This document shows positions 1 through 6,660 of a stretch of DNA of 8,000 nucleotides, piece by piece. Position numbers and translations under genes: made by a program. The DNA lies in the NCBI GenBank assembly GCA_016926495.1, contig JAFGOL010000116.1:1-8000 (forward strand), read 5' to 3'. Under the pieces are notes generated by a model. That model was given only the letters and a program-made list of their open reading frames with translations, was not told where the DNA came from and ran no database searches. Source of the stretch: Oligoflexia bacterium (lineage in GTDB: Bacteria > Bdellovibrionota > JAFGOL01). Position 1 is the stretch's first letter, and every line of letters begins with the position of its first letter.

Positions 1-578
1 AGACCCATGGCTTCCTGAGCCCCGCCTTTTTCTTCATAACTTATACCCTCGATGCCCAGATTCCCGAGAGTAGCGTTATTCTGGCTCATATCCAGAGTCA
101 ATCTGTCCTCAAAGATATCGTCGCTAATTCCAACCTGTATTTCCTTAACTCCGGCTTCACCACTCAAGAGCTTGGTATCATTGAATCTTGTCACCTGTGA
201 AATTCTCTGGATCTCTTCTTTCAACTGGTTAAGTTCGATGTTAATAAAGCCCCTTTCCGTATCACCGATAGTGTCGGAAGAAGCCTGCACACCAAGTTCC
301 CTGAGCCTGATCAGAATGTTTGTTACTTCGTTGAAAGCACCTTCCGCAACCTGTATCATGCTGACACCGTCGTTAGCATTTCTGGTTGCCTGCTGACTGC
401 CTCTGATCTCGGCTTCCATTTTGGAACTGATGGCAAGACCCGCTGCATCGTCAGCAGCCTTGTTGACCCTGTAACCGGACGACAGTTTTTCCAGTGCCGA
501 ATCCAGTTCCAGCTTTGTCTTGCGTAGATTGTTTTGCGCGTTAATCGACGCTGTGTTTGTGTTGATTCTTAAGCCCAT
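1..578 (-). CDS. fliC: Flagellin, N-terminal part (runs off the left edge)
   Basis: This is the structural subunit of the flagellar filament, exported through the flagellar type III system and polymerised outside the cell. The 192 visible residues start MGLRINTNTASINAQNNL and contain the conserved D0/D1 helical region: KLSSGYRVNKAADDAAGLAIS (about 31-51), ATRNANDGVSMIQVAEGA (64-81) and RLRELGVQASSDTIGDTERG (91-110). The surface stretch equivalent to the TLR5-recognised region of Salmonella FliC (RLRELGVQ, 91-98) is of the ordinary type. The start is supported by a strong Shine-Dalgarno, GGAGGAG at 585-591, six bases before the ATG. The C-terminal half lies outside the window. The SSDTIGDTERGF segment resembles Bdellovibrionota flagellins, which is remembered and not searched. 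Such genomes often carry several flagellin paralogues, so the symbol is generic. Confidence 0.95.
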   Translation of the reverse strand, partial: MGLRINTNTASINAQNNLRKTKLELDSALEKLSSGYRVNKAADDAAGLAISSKMEAEIRGSQQATRNANDGVSMIQVAEGAFNEVTNILIRLRELGVQASSDTIGDTERGFINIELNQLKEEIQRISQVTRFNDTKLLSGEAGVKEIQVGISDDIFEDRLTLDMSQNNATLGNLGIEGISYEEKGGAQEAMG

Positions 579-789
579 TTTTTTCTCCTCCTTTTCTACA
601 AACGTACTACTACGTCCATGTGTCTTCAGGAGAAGTCGTCCTAACAAATACGTAGGTTTGCGGGACACCTGCTAGGCCCGTACTATTTTAAGGCAGGCAC
701 GGTTTGGCAAGACAGGCAGTAAAAGCAGATTCTCACCTCCCTTTAATACCCTTTTCTGATCCCATGTAGCCGCTTTCGATGTAAAACTA
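579..789 (-). promoter_or_regulatory. Long structured 5' leader of the flagellin mRNA
   Basis: About 200 nt separate the expected transcription start (near 783) from the flagellin ATG, and no gene is seen on either strand here. On the transcript strand there is a hairpin with a 5-bp stem and 4-nt loop (602-615), and a second bulged hairpin with CGGG/CCCG at its base (661-680). The segment TTCTCCT (628-634) is perfectly complementary to AGGAGAA (583-589), which overlaps the Shine-Dalgarno. Several GGA triplets occur, including ACACATGGACGT (612-623), which is close to the CsrA consensus. CsrA control of flagellin translation is known in Bacillus and spirochaetes; its action here is inference. 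Confidence 0.45.
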
Positions 790-816
790 TGATCGGCATC
801 TGGAAAAAAAACTTTA
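790..816 (-). promoter_or_regulatory. Sigma-28 (FliA-type) flagellin promoter
   Basis: Read on the - strand, TAAA (813-816) is separated by exactly 15 nt from GCCGATCA (790-797). This matches the sigma-28 consensus TAAA-N15-GCCGATAA at all but one position. It lies upstream of a flagellin gene, the classic class of late flagellar gene controlled by FliA. The spacer contains a run of eight T. Transcription should start near 783. Confidence 0.85.
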
Positions 817-885
817 GGAAAAAATTGCATTTTTTCGTTTTTTTTATTAAAAAGGACTTAACTGCTTAAAATTTCGGGGTTTTTA

Positions 886-1491
886 ATGCCAAAATTCGAC
901 AATATCGATTTATATAAACAGTACATAAAAAATGAACTGCATATATCGCTCAATTCAAAAAGCGAATTTGTAAGCGAAAATATTGATAAAATTGTTGAGG
1001 CGGCCAGCCTTATGGCTAATGTTTCATTAAAGGGCGGAAAAATTATTTATTTCGGTAACGGAGGCAGCGCCGCGGATTCCCAGCATCTCGCGGCCGAACA
1101 CGTTAACAAGCTCAGGGTTAAACGCCCCGCTCTTCCGGCCATAGCCCTTACCACGGACACCTCCATTATTACTTCAATCGCAAATGACATGGACTTCAAC
1201 AAGATATTCACAAGGCAAATTGAAGCCCTCGCGAACGACAGGGATATAGCGGTTGGAATTTCAACAAGCGGAAATTCCCCGAACGTTGTGGATGCGCTTG
1301 TCAAGGCCAGGGACATGAACCTGAAAACGATTGCCTTCACCGGTGGAAACGGCGGTACCATACTCGCGCGCAACATGGCTGATATTATTTTCAACGTTTC
1401 CATGGCCCAGACGTCTTCCAGGATACAGGAGACCCAGATATTTCTGGGGCACATCATCATTGAACTGATGGACAAAATACTTTTTGAATGA
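886..1491 (+). CDS. gmhA: D-sedoheptulose-7-phosphate isomerase (GmhA/DiaA SIS-domain family)
   Basis: GmhA converts sedoheptulose 7-phosphate to D-glycero-D-manno-heptose 7-phosphate, the first step toward ADP-heptose for lipopolysaccharide core. The 201 residues form one cytoplasmic SIS domain, close to the usual length of about 190-200. Visible motifs are the sugar-phosphate loop GNGGSAADSQH (58-67 region) with H67 and E71 matching the metal/catalytic His-Glu, a second loop STSGNS (126-131), and RIQETQIFLGH (179-189) with Q181 and H189 in the places of the C-terminal metal ligands. The paralogue DiaA, a DnaA-binding replication regulator, shares the fold and cannot be fully excluded, but the retained ligands favour an enzyme. 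No clear Shine-Dalgarno is present, only CGGGG at 875-879. The upstream 817-885 stretch is AT-rich with no convincing -35/-10 pair. It heads a four-gene + strand cluster. Confidence 0.85.
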   Translation: MPKFDNIDLYKQYIKNELHISLNSKSEFVSENIDKIVEAASLMANVSLKGGKIIYFGNGGSAADSQHLAAEHVNKLRVKRPALPAIALTTDTSIITSIANDMDFNKIFTRQIEALANDRDIAVGISTSGNSPNVVDALVKARDMNLKTIAFTGGNGGTILARNMADIIFNVSMAQTSSRIQETQIFLGHIIIELMDKILFE

Positions 1492-1526
1492 CAAACCATC
1501 CAAGTTGACATATAAATATTTTTGTT

Positions 1527-2018
1527 ATGACAGTAAAAATTAAAAATCAGGAAGCACAAAAGGTTCACGCTGTAGACAGGTATATGGCCAAGGGCCTTGA
1601 TCTGATCATAATGGTGATCATTGCTCTTATAATACAACTGGTATGGTACCCTATAGCGGCTGTAGTGGCCATAATGTACATGCTGTTTCATGACGGGATG
1701 AATAACGGCGTATCACCCGGCAAAAAGGTGATCGGACTTAAAGTTGTCAAGATTACGGACGGAAGCCCGATCATATGGAAAGATTCCCTGCTCCGCAACC
1801 TGTCTTTCGGACTTTTCACCCTTTTCGCGGTTATTCCCATGATGGGATGGGTACTGATGTTCCTGATCGGCATACCGCTGCTTATTTTTGAAGCTTACCT
1901 TATTTACAGCCTCGAATCAGGATACAGGCTCGGCGATATCCTGGCAGGCACGCAGGTAGTCCGTTCAAATCACTCCCGGGATATTGAAGACGATCCTTCA
2001 GACGGTGTAGATGAATGA
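1527..2018 (+). CDS. RDD-family integral membrane protein
   Basis: This 163-residue inner-membrane protein belongs to the RDD family, named for conserved Arg and Asp residues. Visible are R18 and D25 in RYMAKGLD at the first membrane segment, the family loop SPGKKVIGLKVV (63-74), and RLGDILAGTQVV (134-145) with D137. Hydrophobic stretches at about 24-54 and 92-127 suggest three or four membrane helices. The tail (147-163) is acidic and probably cytoplasmic. The function of most RDD proteins is unknown, though some have been linked to ion transport, so no substrate is proposed. The gene begins 35 nt after gmhA and its last 8 nt overlap the start of polA, which suggests translational coupling. 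The start lacks a Shine-Dalgarno and sits in an AT-rich stretch. Confidence 0.85.
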   Translation: MTVKIKNQEAQKVHAVDRYMAKGLDLIIMVIIALIIQLVWYPIAAVVAIMYMLFHDGMNNGVSPGKKVIGLKVVKITDGSPIIWKDSLLRNLSFGLFTLFAVIPMMGWVLMFLIGIPLLIFEAYLIYSLESGYRLGDILAGTQVVRSNHSRDIEDDPSDGVDE

Positions 2019-4401
2019 CAATAAAAATATCTTCATAATAGACGGAAGCTCGTACATTTTCCGTGCTTTTTTCGGCATACCCCACCTTACAAACTCAAAA
2101 GGATTTCCGACGAACGCGATATGGGGATTTCTGAAAATGATCAAATCCCTGCTTAAAACCCACGCGCCGCAATACGTAATAATAGCCCTGGACGCACACG
2201 GGGATAATTTCAGAAAGAAAATATACCCTGAATACAAGGCCAACAGGGAGCAGACCCCGGAAGACCTGGTTACGCAGATCCCTTACATAGACAGGCTGAT
2301 CAGCGGGATCGGCATCTTTTCCGAAAGAATACCGGGAGTAGAGGCTGACGATATCATCGCGACATATACCAGGCTTGCCGAAAAAAACGGTTTTAGGGTC
2401 ACCATTGTTTCAGGCGACAAGGACCTGCTTCAGCTCGTAGACAACAGTGTTTCCATGCTTGATACGCTTCAGGACAAAAAATACGGGATCAGGACCGTTG
2501 TTGAAAAATACGGCGTTGAACCCGGGCTTTTTACCGATTACCTGGCAATCACGGGTGATACCAGCGACAACGTACCCGGAGTTAGGGGAATAGGGCCCAA
2601 GGGTGCCGCGAAGCTTTTAAAGGAATTCGGAAGCGTTGAAAATATATACAAAAATATTGAAAAGGTAAAAAACCCCAGGCACAGGCAGGCCCTGATTGCC
2701 GATTCCGACAACGCGGCGCTTTCCAAGAAGCTTGTAACGCTGAAGGACGACATGGACCTGGAATTCGACATTGACAGGTTCCGCGTGGGAGCGCACAATA
2801 ACGACGAGCTTAAGGAACTTTTTCTGCAACTGGAATTTATATCCGAAATTAAAAACTGGGACATAGATCTCAATCCCAAAAAAGAAAAACGGGCGATCCC
2901 CGAAAACTCAGAATTCAATATCATCGACGAACTGACCGTGGAATCCGGAGGCGAACTTATAGGGCACGACCTTCTGGAGAGGATCGAATTTAAAAAGCTC
3001 AAAAAATACGATAAGATATTCGACACCAAGCTGGCCGCCCACATACTTGCGCCCGGTAAAAGGGATTATCCCATAGAAGACCTCAGCATACTGTATACAG
3101 GCTCAAAATTTGATATCGGCAAGATGGTCGGCATAAGGAACAGGCTCGTCGAAGACCTGGTAACAAACAACCTTGCGCAGGCATACTTTGAAGTGGACCT
3201 GCCCTGCATTCCGGTACTGAGGGACATGCAGGAAACAGGCTGCCTTGTCGACATTCATAAACTCGAAAAACTGCTTGAGGAGTTTACGGATTCAATAGAA
3301 AAATATACCGCGGACATTTATAAAAGCGCCGGAGGCGAGTTTAACATTAATTCGCCCAAGCAGCTTTCGTACGTCCTGTTTGAAAAGCTGAACCTGCCCG
3401 TTACAAAAAAAACAAGTTCCGGCTACTCAACGACCAGCCAGGATGTTCTTGAGACGCTGGCGGGCCTTCACGATCTCCCGGGGCTGATAATGGAATACAG
3501 GGAGCTTGCCAAACTGAAAGGCACGTATATTGAACCTCTGCTCGCTGAAGCAAAATCCGGGGACTCCAGGATCAGGACACGCTACCATCTGGACATTACA
3601 TCCACTGGCAGGCTTTCCAGCAGCGATCCCAACCTGCAGAATATTCCTGTAAGAACGGCTACGGGCGCGCAAATACGCGAGGTTTTTATATCTCCGCCGG
3701 AAAAGCTACTGATTAGCGCCGACTATTCCCAGATTGAACTCAGGATATTCGCCCATTTAAGCGACGACAGGCTTATGATGGAATCCTTTAAAAACAACGA
3801 GGACATTCACGCTAGGACGGCTTCAGAAATATTCGAGGTGAATATTGATCTCGTCACTCCCGAACAACGCCGGCAGGCCAAGGCCGTGAATTTCGGAATA
3901 CTGTACGGTAAAACTCCTTTCGGCCTCGCGAAAGAGCTCGGAATACCGCAAAATATAGCGTCAAAAATAATCAAACGCTATTTTGAAAGATACCAGGGTA
4001 TAGCCCGCATCAGGACAGACCTGATAGAAAAGGCCAGGAAGCTGGGATATACTCAGACCATGTTCGGCAGGAAAAGAGAATTACTGGATATAGTAAGTAA
4101 AAACCACATAAAGAGATCTTTTGCCGAAAGAAACGCAATAAATTCTCCTATTCAGGGTACGGCTTCTGATATAATGAAGATAGCGATGGTTAAACTCTGG
4201 CACAGGCTTTATGAAAATTTCCGGGACAAGGCAAAAATCATTCTGCATGTTCATGACGAACTTTTGATAGAAGCGTCAGAAAAAGACGCAGGCAATATAA
4301 AAGAGATCATGAAAACGGAAATGGAAAACGCGGTCCGTCTTAACGTTGGGCTGGTGGTTGATATAGGCGGGGGAGCCAACTGGCGTGAGGCGCATAGCTA
4401 G
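2011..4401 (+). CDS. polA: DNA polymerase I, apparently without proofreading exonuclease
   Basis: This cytoplasmic repair and Okazaki-fragment polymerase has 796 residues, against 928 in E. coli and about 830 in Taq. Residues 1 to about 285 form the 5'-3' (FEN-type) nuclease, with acidic metal ligands in IIDGSS (D11), EADD (D113, D114), SGDKD (D136, D138) and GDTSDN (D183, D186), followed by a helix-hairpin-helix (GVRGIGPKGAAKLL). Residues about 290-390 are a shrunken remnant of the 3'-5' exonuclease domain in which I cannot find the DxE motif or the distal YxxxD. Residues about 400-796 are the polymerase: motif A DYSQIELR (D571), O-helix RRQAKAVNFGILYG (R620, K624, F628, Y632) and motif C HVHDE (D749). 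F628 sits where Phe disfavours dideoxynucleotides in E. coli Pol I. The start overlaps the RDD stop in ATGAATGA. The next gene begins 14 nt downstream. Confidence 0.97.
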   Translation: MNDNKNIFIIDGSSYIFRAFFGIPHLTNSKGFPTNAIWGFLKMIKSLLKTHAPQYVIIALDAHGDNFRKKIYPEYKANREQTPEDLVTQIPYIDRLISGIGIFSERIPGVEADDIIATYTRLAEKNGFRVTIVSGDKDLLQLVDNSVSMLDTLQDKKYGIRTVVEKYGVEPGLFTDYLAITGDTSDNVPGVRGIGPKGAAKLLKEFGSVENIYKNIEKVKNPRHRQALIADSDNAALSKKLVTLKDDMDLEFDIDRFRVGAHNNDELKELFLQLEFISEIKNWDIDLNPKKEKRAIPENSEFNIIDELTVESGGELIGHDLLERIEFKKLKKYDKIFDTKLAAHILAPGKRDYPIEDLSILYTGSKFDIGKMVGIRNRLVEDLVTNNLAQAYFEVDLPCIPVLRDMQETGCLVDIHKLEKLLEEFTDSIEKYTADIYKSAGGEFNINSPKQLSYVLFEKLNLPVTKKTSSGYSTTSQDVLETLAGLHDLPGLIMEYRELAKLKGTYIEPLLAEAKSGDSRIRTRYHLDITSTGRLSSSDPNLQNIPVRTATGAQIREVFISPPEKLLISADYSQIELRIFAHLSDDRLMMESFKNNEDIHARTASEIFEVNIDLVTPEQRRQAKAVNFGILYGKTPFGLAKELGIPQNIASKIIKRYFERYQGIARIRTDLIEKARKLGYTQTMFGRKRELLDIVSKNHIKRSFAERNAINSPIQGTASDIMKIAMVKLWHRLYENFRDKAKIILHVHDELLIEASEKDAGNIKEIMKTEMENAVRLNVGLVVDIGGGANWREAHS

Positions 4402-4415
4402 CACTTGGGGTAAAG

Positions 4416-5921
4416 ATGGCAGACGAAGAAAAAAAAGTAAATGATCAGGATGAGGGTTTTGAAGAGTTCAGTTTTGAAGAACCCGATATAAGCCTTGATG
4501 ATATAACCGCTGATTTTGACCTGGACAACCTGGACACGGATGAAGGTCTCGACGATTCCTTTCTGGCCAATTTTGAAGACGCCATGCTCAAGGAAACCGA
4601 AACCGGCGCCCAGGTGCAGAAAGTCGAGATCAAGCATGACGAAACGCAGGCCAAGCTTGATACAACGGTATCCGATGACCATACCACGCAGGTCATAGAC
4701 ATGATTGACCGCTCCGGTCTTGATGTGGACGTAAAAAAAGTCGAAACAGTAGATTCCATAAAAAACCTTGAGCTGGATTTTGAAAAAATAGACCTGAGCG
4801 CGATAGACCTTGCCAAACTGAACGTTGATTCCCTGGAAACCGACAGCGTAAAAATCGGATTTGACCTGAGCAAGATCAACCTTCAGGACTTTGAGGTAAA
4901 TATCGAAGAAGTGGACATCGATAATATCGACTTTGACAAAATCCACATAGATCTTGGCGGAATAGTATCATTTGAAGAGGCTGAAAAAGAAATCAAAAAA
5001 AGCAATGTTCTACTGCCGGCGCCGGTCAGGGGATTTTACGGCCGCCTTTTCCTGAATCCCATACAGGAATTCAGAAACGCGTTCGGCAAAAGCTACAACG
5101 AAATACTCCAGATAGCGCGACCCGCGGAAGCGTACCGCAGGCAGATTGAAGAAGGCATAATAATAGAAGCAGACGATATTATAAAAATGCATAAGGGTAA
5201 AAAGGCCCCAAAACCCGAGGGAAACGAAGACTCTGACGCTACGGAAACAGAAGCGGATAAAATAGCGGAACAGGAGCTGAAGGAATCACTGGGCCAGGAT
5301 TGGGACAAGATAGAGGAAAAGCCCAAAGACGCGGAAGAAAAAGAAAAAAGAAAATTCGACATTAGCAAGATCATTGCCGGATTTTTCAGGAGCGTCAGGA
5401 GTTTTTATCTGCGGGTATTCCTGATCAGCTGGCTTTCAAAATTCCTGCTTCTGACGCATTTCGTACTCGGTGCTGTCGCAGTATACTACTTCTCAACCAA
5501 CGCGATGGATATTATAAAAAAGATTTACAGTACAAGGGATTCTCAGGAGGAAATTGTAGATTCACTGGAAATCCAAGCCATAAAGACAAAAGACCCCCAC
5601 AAGAGAATACCCGGAGCATATGCCTCAATACCCAAGCTGATGGGCAGCTTTACGGACCCCGGCACAAAAACCGGGACCCGCATGTTCCAGATGGGGATAT
5701 TCGTGGAGCTTGAAAGCTACGAAACACAGGAAGAATTTACCCAAAAGGCGGTACTGATCAAGGACAGGCTAATAACCTATCTGAACAATGTTAAATACAC
5801 CGAAATACGGAGCACCCTTGGCAAGGAAAGGCTGAAAGGCGAACTGCAGGCGATAATAAACCAGAACCTTAAAAAGGGGAAAGCGATCAGCATTTACTAC
5901 AGCGACTTTGTTATCAATTAA
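4416..5921 (+). CDS. Membrane protein with FliL-like C-terminal domain and long acidic cytoplasmic region
   Basis: This 501-residue protein has a single predicted membrane helix (about 335-359, ISWLSKFLLLTHFVLGAVAVYYF) and no N-terminal signal peptide, so residues 1-334 should be cytoplasmic and 360-501 periplasmic. The last 75 or so residues (GIFVELESY...YYSDFVIN) follow the FliL pattern: a beta strand, a charged helix with IKDRLITYLNN, then GKERLKGEL, and a closing DFVI strand. FliL sits next to the flagellar stator and modulates MotAB. The N-terminal region is very acidic (1-60) and includes pentad repeats (about 118-181). A conserved-looking segment VRGFYGRLFLNPIQEFRNAFGKS lies at 204-226, before a charged low-complexity linker (258-314). 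Ordinary FliL is about 150-180 residues with a short cytoplasmic tail, so this architecture is atypical. A start with GGGG five bases upstream (4407-4410) and the 14-nt gap to polA suggest co-transcription. A FliL role is inferred from the C-terminus only. Confidence 0.75.
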   Translation: MADEEKKVNDQDEGFEEFSFEEPDISLDDITADFDLDNLDTDEGLDDSFLANFEDAMLKETETGAQVQKVEIKHDETQAKLDTTVSDDHTTQVIDMIDRSGLDVDVKKVETVDSIKNLELDFEKIDLSAIDLAKLNVDSLETDSVKIGFDLSKINLQDFEVNIEEVDIDNIDFDKIHIDLGGIVSFEEAEKEIKKSNVLLPAPVRGFYGRLFLNPIQEFRNAFGKSYNEILQIARPAEAYRRQIEEGIIIEADDIIKMHKGKKAPKPEGNEDSDATETEADKIAEQELKESLGQDWDKIEEKPKDAEEKEKRKFDISKIIAGFFRSVRSFYLRVFLISWLSKFLLLTHFVLGAVAVYYFSTNAMDIIKKIYSTRDSQEEIVDSLEIQAIKTKDPHKRIPGAYASIPKLMGSFTDPGTKTGTRMFQMGIFVELESYETQEEFTQKAVLIKDRLITYLNNVKYTEIRSTLGKERLKGELQAIINQNLKKGKAISIYYSDFVIN

Positions 5922-5935
5922 AACCGGAAACCGTT

Positions 5936-6250
5936 CTAGTCCGTAACCGCCATGCAAAGGGCGTTATCCTGTTTTTTCAGTCCCAGTGCGGGACTCAGGG
6001 GGTATAAGAGGTTTTTGCCCTGCCCTATCACTGCCGGCAGGTCACGTTCTATTGTATAAGTATGATCAAGACATGAATCCTTAGTACATTTTGTGTAAAA
6101 AAGTTTGACCTTTGTAACGGTTGCTGTTTCACCGGTTTTATTGGTAATATCGGCCTTAATACCGTTTGCAGCGCTAAAAACAAGCCTGCACTCAAGCGAC
6201 CACGCGGCAAAACAGTAAAGCAGCAGAAACAGCATACAAAAGCCCTTCAT
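5936..6250 (-). CDS. Small secreted cysteine-containing protein, function unknown
   Basis: The product has 104 residues. It begins with a signal peptide, MKGFCMLFLLLYCFAAWS (Lys then a hydrophobic core), with probable cleavage around residues 18-20. The mature part of about 85 residues contains four cysteines (C21, C54, C59, C98), enough for two disulfides in the periplasm or outside the cell. C21 lies just after the cleavage zone but the preceding residues do not form a good lipobox, so a lipoprotein is less likely. I do not recognise a family. It converges on the FliL-like gene with only 14 nt between the two ends. The ATG at 6250 is seven bases after a -10 element and has no Shine-Dalgarno. 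A second ATG at 6235, with GAAGGG seven bases upstream, is an alternative start but would lose the positively charged n-region. Confidence 0.7.
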   Translation of the reverse strand: MKGFCMLFLLLYCFAAWSLECRLVFSAANGIKADITNKTGETATVTKVKLFYTKCTKDSCLDHTYTIERDLPAVIGQGKNLLYPLSPALGLKKQDNALCMAVTD

Positions 6251-6257
6251 ACAGCGT

Positions 6258-6287
6258 ATTGTACAAAAAAATTAGTACTGATTGCAA
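6258..6287 (-). promoter_or_regulatory. Sigma-70-type promoter for the secreted-protein gene
   Basis: On the - strand TTGCAA (6282-6287) is followed after 18 nt by TACAAT (6258-6263). Five of six -10 positions match TATAAT. The ATG at 6250 follows the -10 by seven bases, about where transcription should begin. The -35 lies 11 nt from the -35 of the divergent tRNA promoter. Confidence 0.55.
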
Positions 6288-6298
6288 GGACATTGTTA

Positions 6299-6327
6299 TT
6301 GACATCAAAATGAAGTTAGAATACATA
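6299..6327 (+). promoter_or_regulatory. Sigma-70-type promoter for tRNA-Asn
   Basis: A perfect -35 TTGACA (6299-6304) is followed after 17 nt by TACATA (6322-6327), a modest -10. An overlapping CATAAA at 19 nt is an alternative. Transcription would begin near 6334, leaving a leader of about 20 nt before the mature tRNA 5' end, as is usual for tRNA genes. Confidence 0.55.
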
Positions 6328-6353
6328 AATTGACCGTATCAAAATCGGCGGGT

Positions 6354-6429
6354 TCAGGTGTAGCTCAGCCGGTAGAGCAGGTGGCTGTTAACCACCTTGT
6401 CGGGGGTTCGAGTCCCTCCACCTGAGCCA
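6354..6429 (+). tRNA. tRNA-Asn (anticodon GTT)
   Basis: A full cloverleaf can be drawn. The acceptor stem TCAGGTG (6354-6360) pairs with CACCTGA (6419-6425), followed by discriminator G and an encoded CCA (6427-6429). The D arm is GCTC/GAGC (6363-6366, 6375-6378). The anticodon stem GGTGG/CCACC (6380-6384, 6392-6396) encloses loop CTGTTAA with anticodon GTT at 6387-6389. The T arm is GGGGG/CCCTC with loop TTCGAGT (6407-6413). The gene is complete. Its 3' end marks the switch from chromosomal to phage-like genes and is the likely integration target. Confidence 0.97.
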
Positions 6430-6455
6430 CTTAAAAATCAATTAAATTCAAATTC

Positions 6456-6493
6456 TTAAAAAAACAAAAAAATCAAACCCTTGGGCAGCAAGG
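6456..6493 (-). terminator. Possible weak terminator, leftward
   Basis: Read leftward, a hairpin with stem CCTTG/CAAGG and 5-nt loop (6479-6493) is followed after a short gap by two T-rich runs (6456-6472 as A-runs on the + strand). It could stop transcription coming from the element toward the tRNA. The stem is only 5 bp, so this is a weak call. Confidence 0.25.
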
Positions 6494-6549
6494 CTTTCAC
6501 AATTTCAGATTTTCCAAACATGACAAAAAAAGACAAAACGTGTCAAGGC

Positions 6550-6582
6550 TATGTAGCACTTATGTAGCACTTATGTAGCACT
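6550..6582 (+). repeat. Three perfect 11-bp tandem direct repeats (TATGTAGCACT)
   Basis: TATGTAGCACT occurs three times head to tail at 6550-6560, 6561-6571 and 6572-6582 without a mismatch. The 8-bp core GTAGCACT occurs once more at 6653-6660, directly against the ATG of the next gene. The 11-bp spacing puts successive copies on about the same face of the helix. The position, about 120 bp inside the element from the tRNA end, suits integrase arm-type or excisionase sites. Replication iterons or repressor sites are alternatives. Confidence 0.8.
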
Positions 6583-6595
6583 TTATTTTCTACGC

Positions 6596-6626
6596 CTGCT
6601 TGTGATTTCAAGCAGTTATCTATTTT
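6596..6626 (+). terminator. Hairpin with trailing T-run, possible terminator or attenuator
   Basis: A perfect 7-bp stem CTGCTTG/CAAGCAG with a 6-nt loop (6596-6615) is followed by TTATCTATTTTTT, with a T6 run at 6621-6628. The gap before the T-run makes it a poor intrinsic terminator. It could equally be a leader structure or a protein-binding dyad upstream of the 80-aa gene. I see no convincing promoter between it and that gene. Confidence 0.3.
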
Positions 6627-6660
6627 TTCCCAAAAATCACCAAAACACGGAGGTAGCACT

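Noticed and set aside
733..765. Ten-codon frame in the flagellin leader (MGSEKGIKGR)
   Set aside because: It could be a leader peptide, but there is no Shine-Dalgarno in front of it and nothing else supports translation.
1505..1529. TTGACA followed by TATAAATAT before the RDD gene as a separate promoter
   Set aside because: The TATAAA directly abuts the TTGACA, so they cannot form a -35/-10 pair; no other -35 is correctly spaced. The gene is more simply read from the gmhA transcript.
1047..1691. Long open frame of 214 codons on the - strand, antisense to gmhA and the RDD gene
   Set aside because: It overlies two well-supported + strand genes, shows no recognisable domain, and its composition is what the antisense of these genes would give.
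4398..4946. Open frames on the - strand opposite the acidic N-terminus of the FliL-like protein
   Set aside because: Asp/Glu-rich codons read in antisense produce hydrophobic and Phe/Val-rich frames without stops; there is no Shine-Dalgarno or family match.
5918..5945. Bidirectional terminator between the convergent FliL-like and secreted-protein genes
   Set aside because: The CCGGAAACCG stretch gives at most a 3-bp stem and no adequate T-run follows on either strand.
6503..6545. TTGACA on the - strand (6538-6543) as a leftward promoter
   Set aside because: No acceptable -10 lies 16-18 nt downstream on that strand; the best candidates match only two or three of six positions.
6520..6567. 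Micro-frame of 15 codons (MTKKDKTCQGYVALM) running into the 11-bp repeats
   Set aside because: No Shine-Dalgarno, very short, and its end is made by the repeat array; coding seems accidental.
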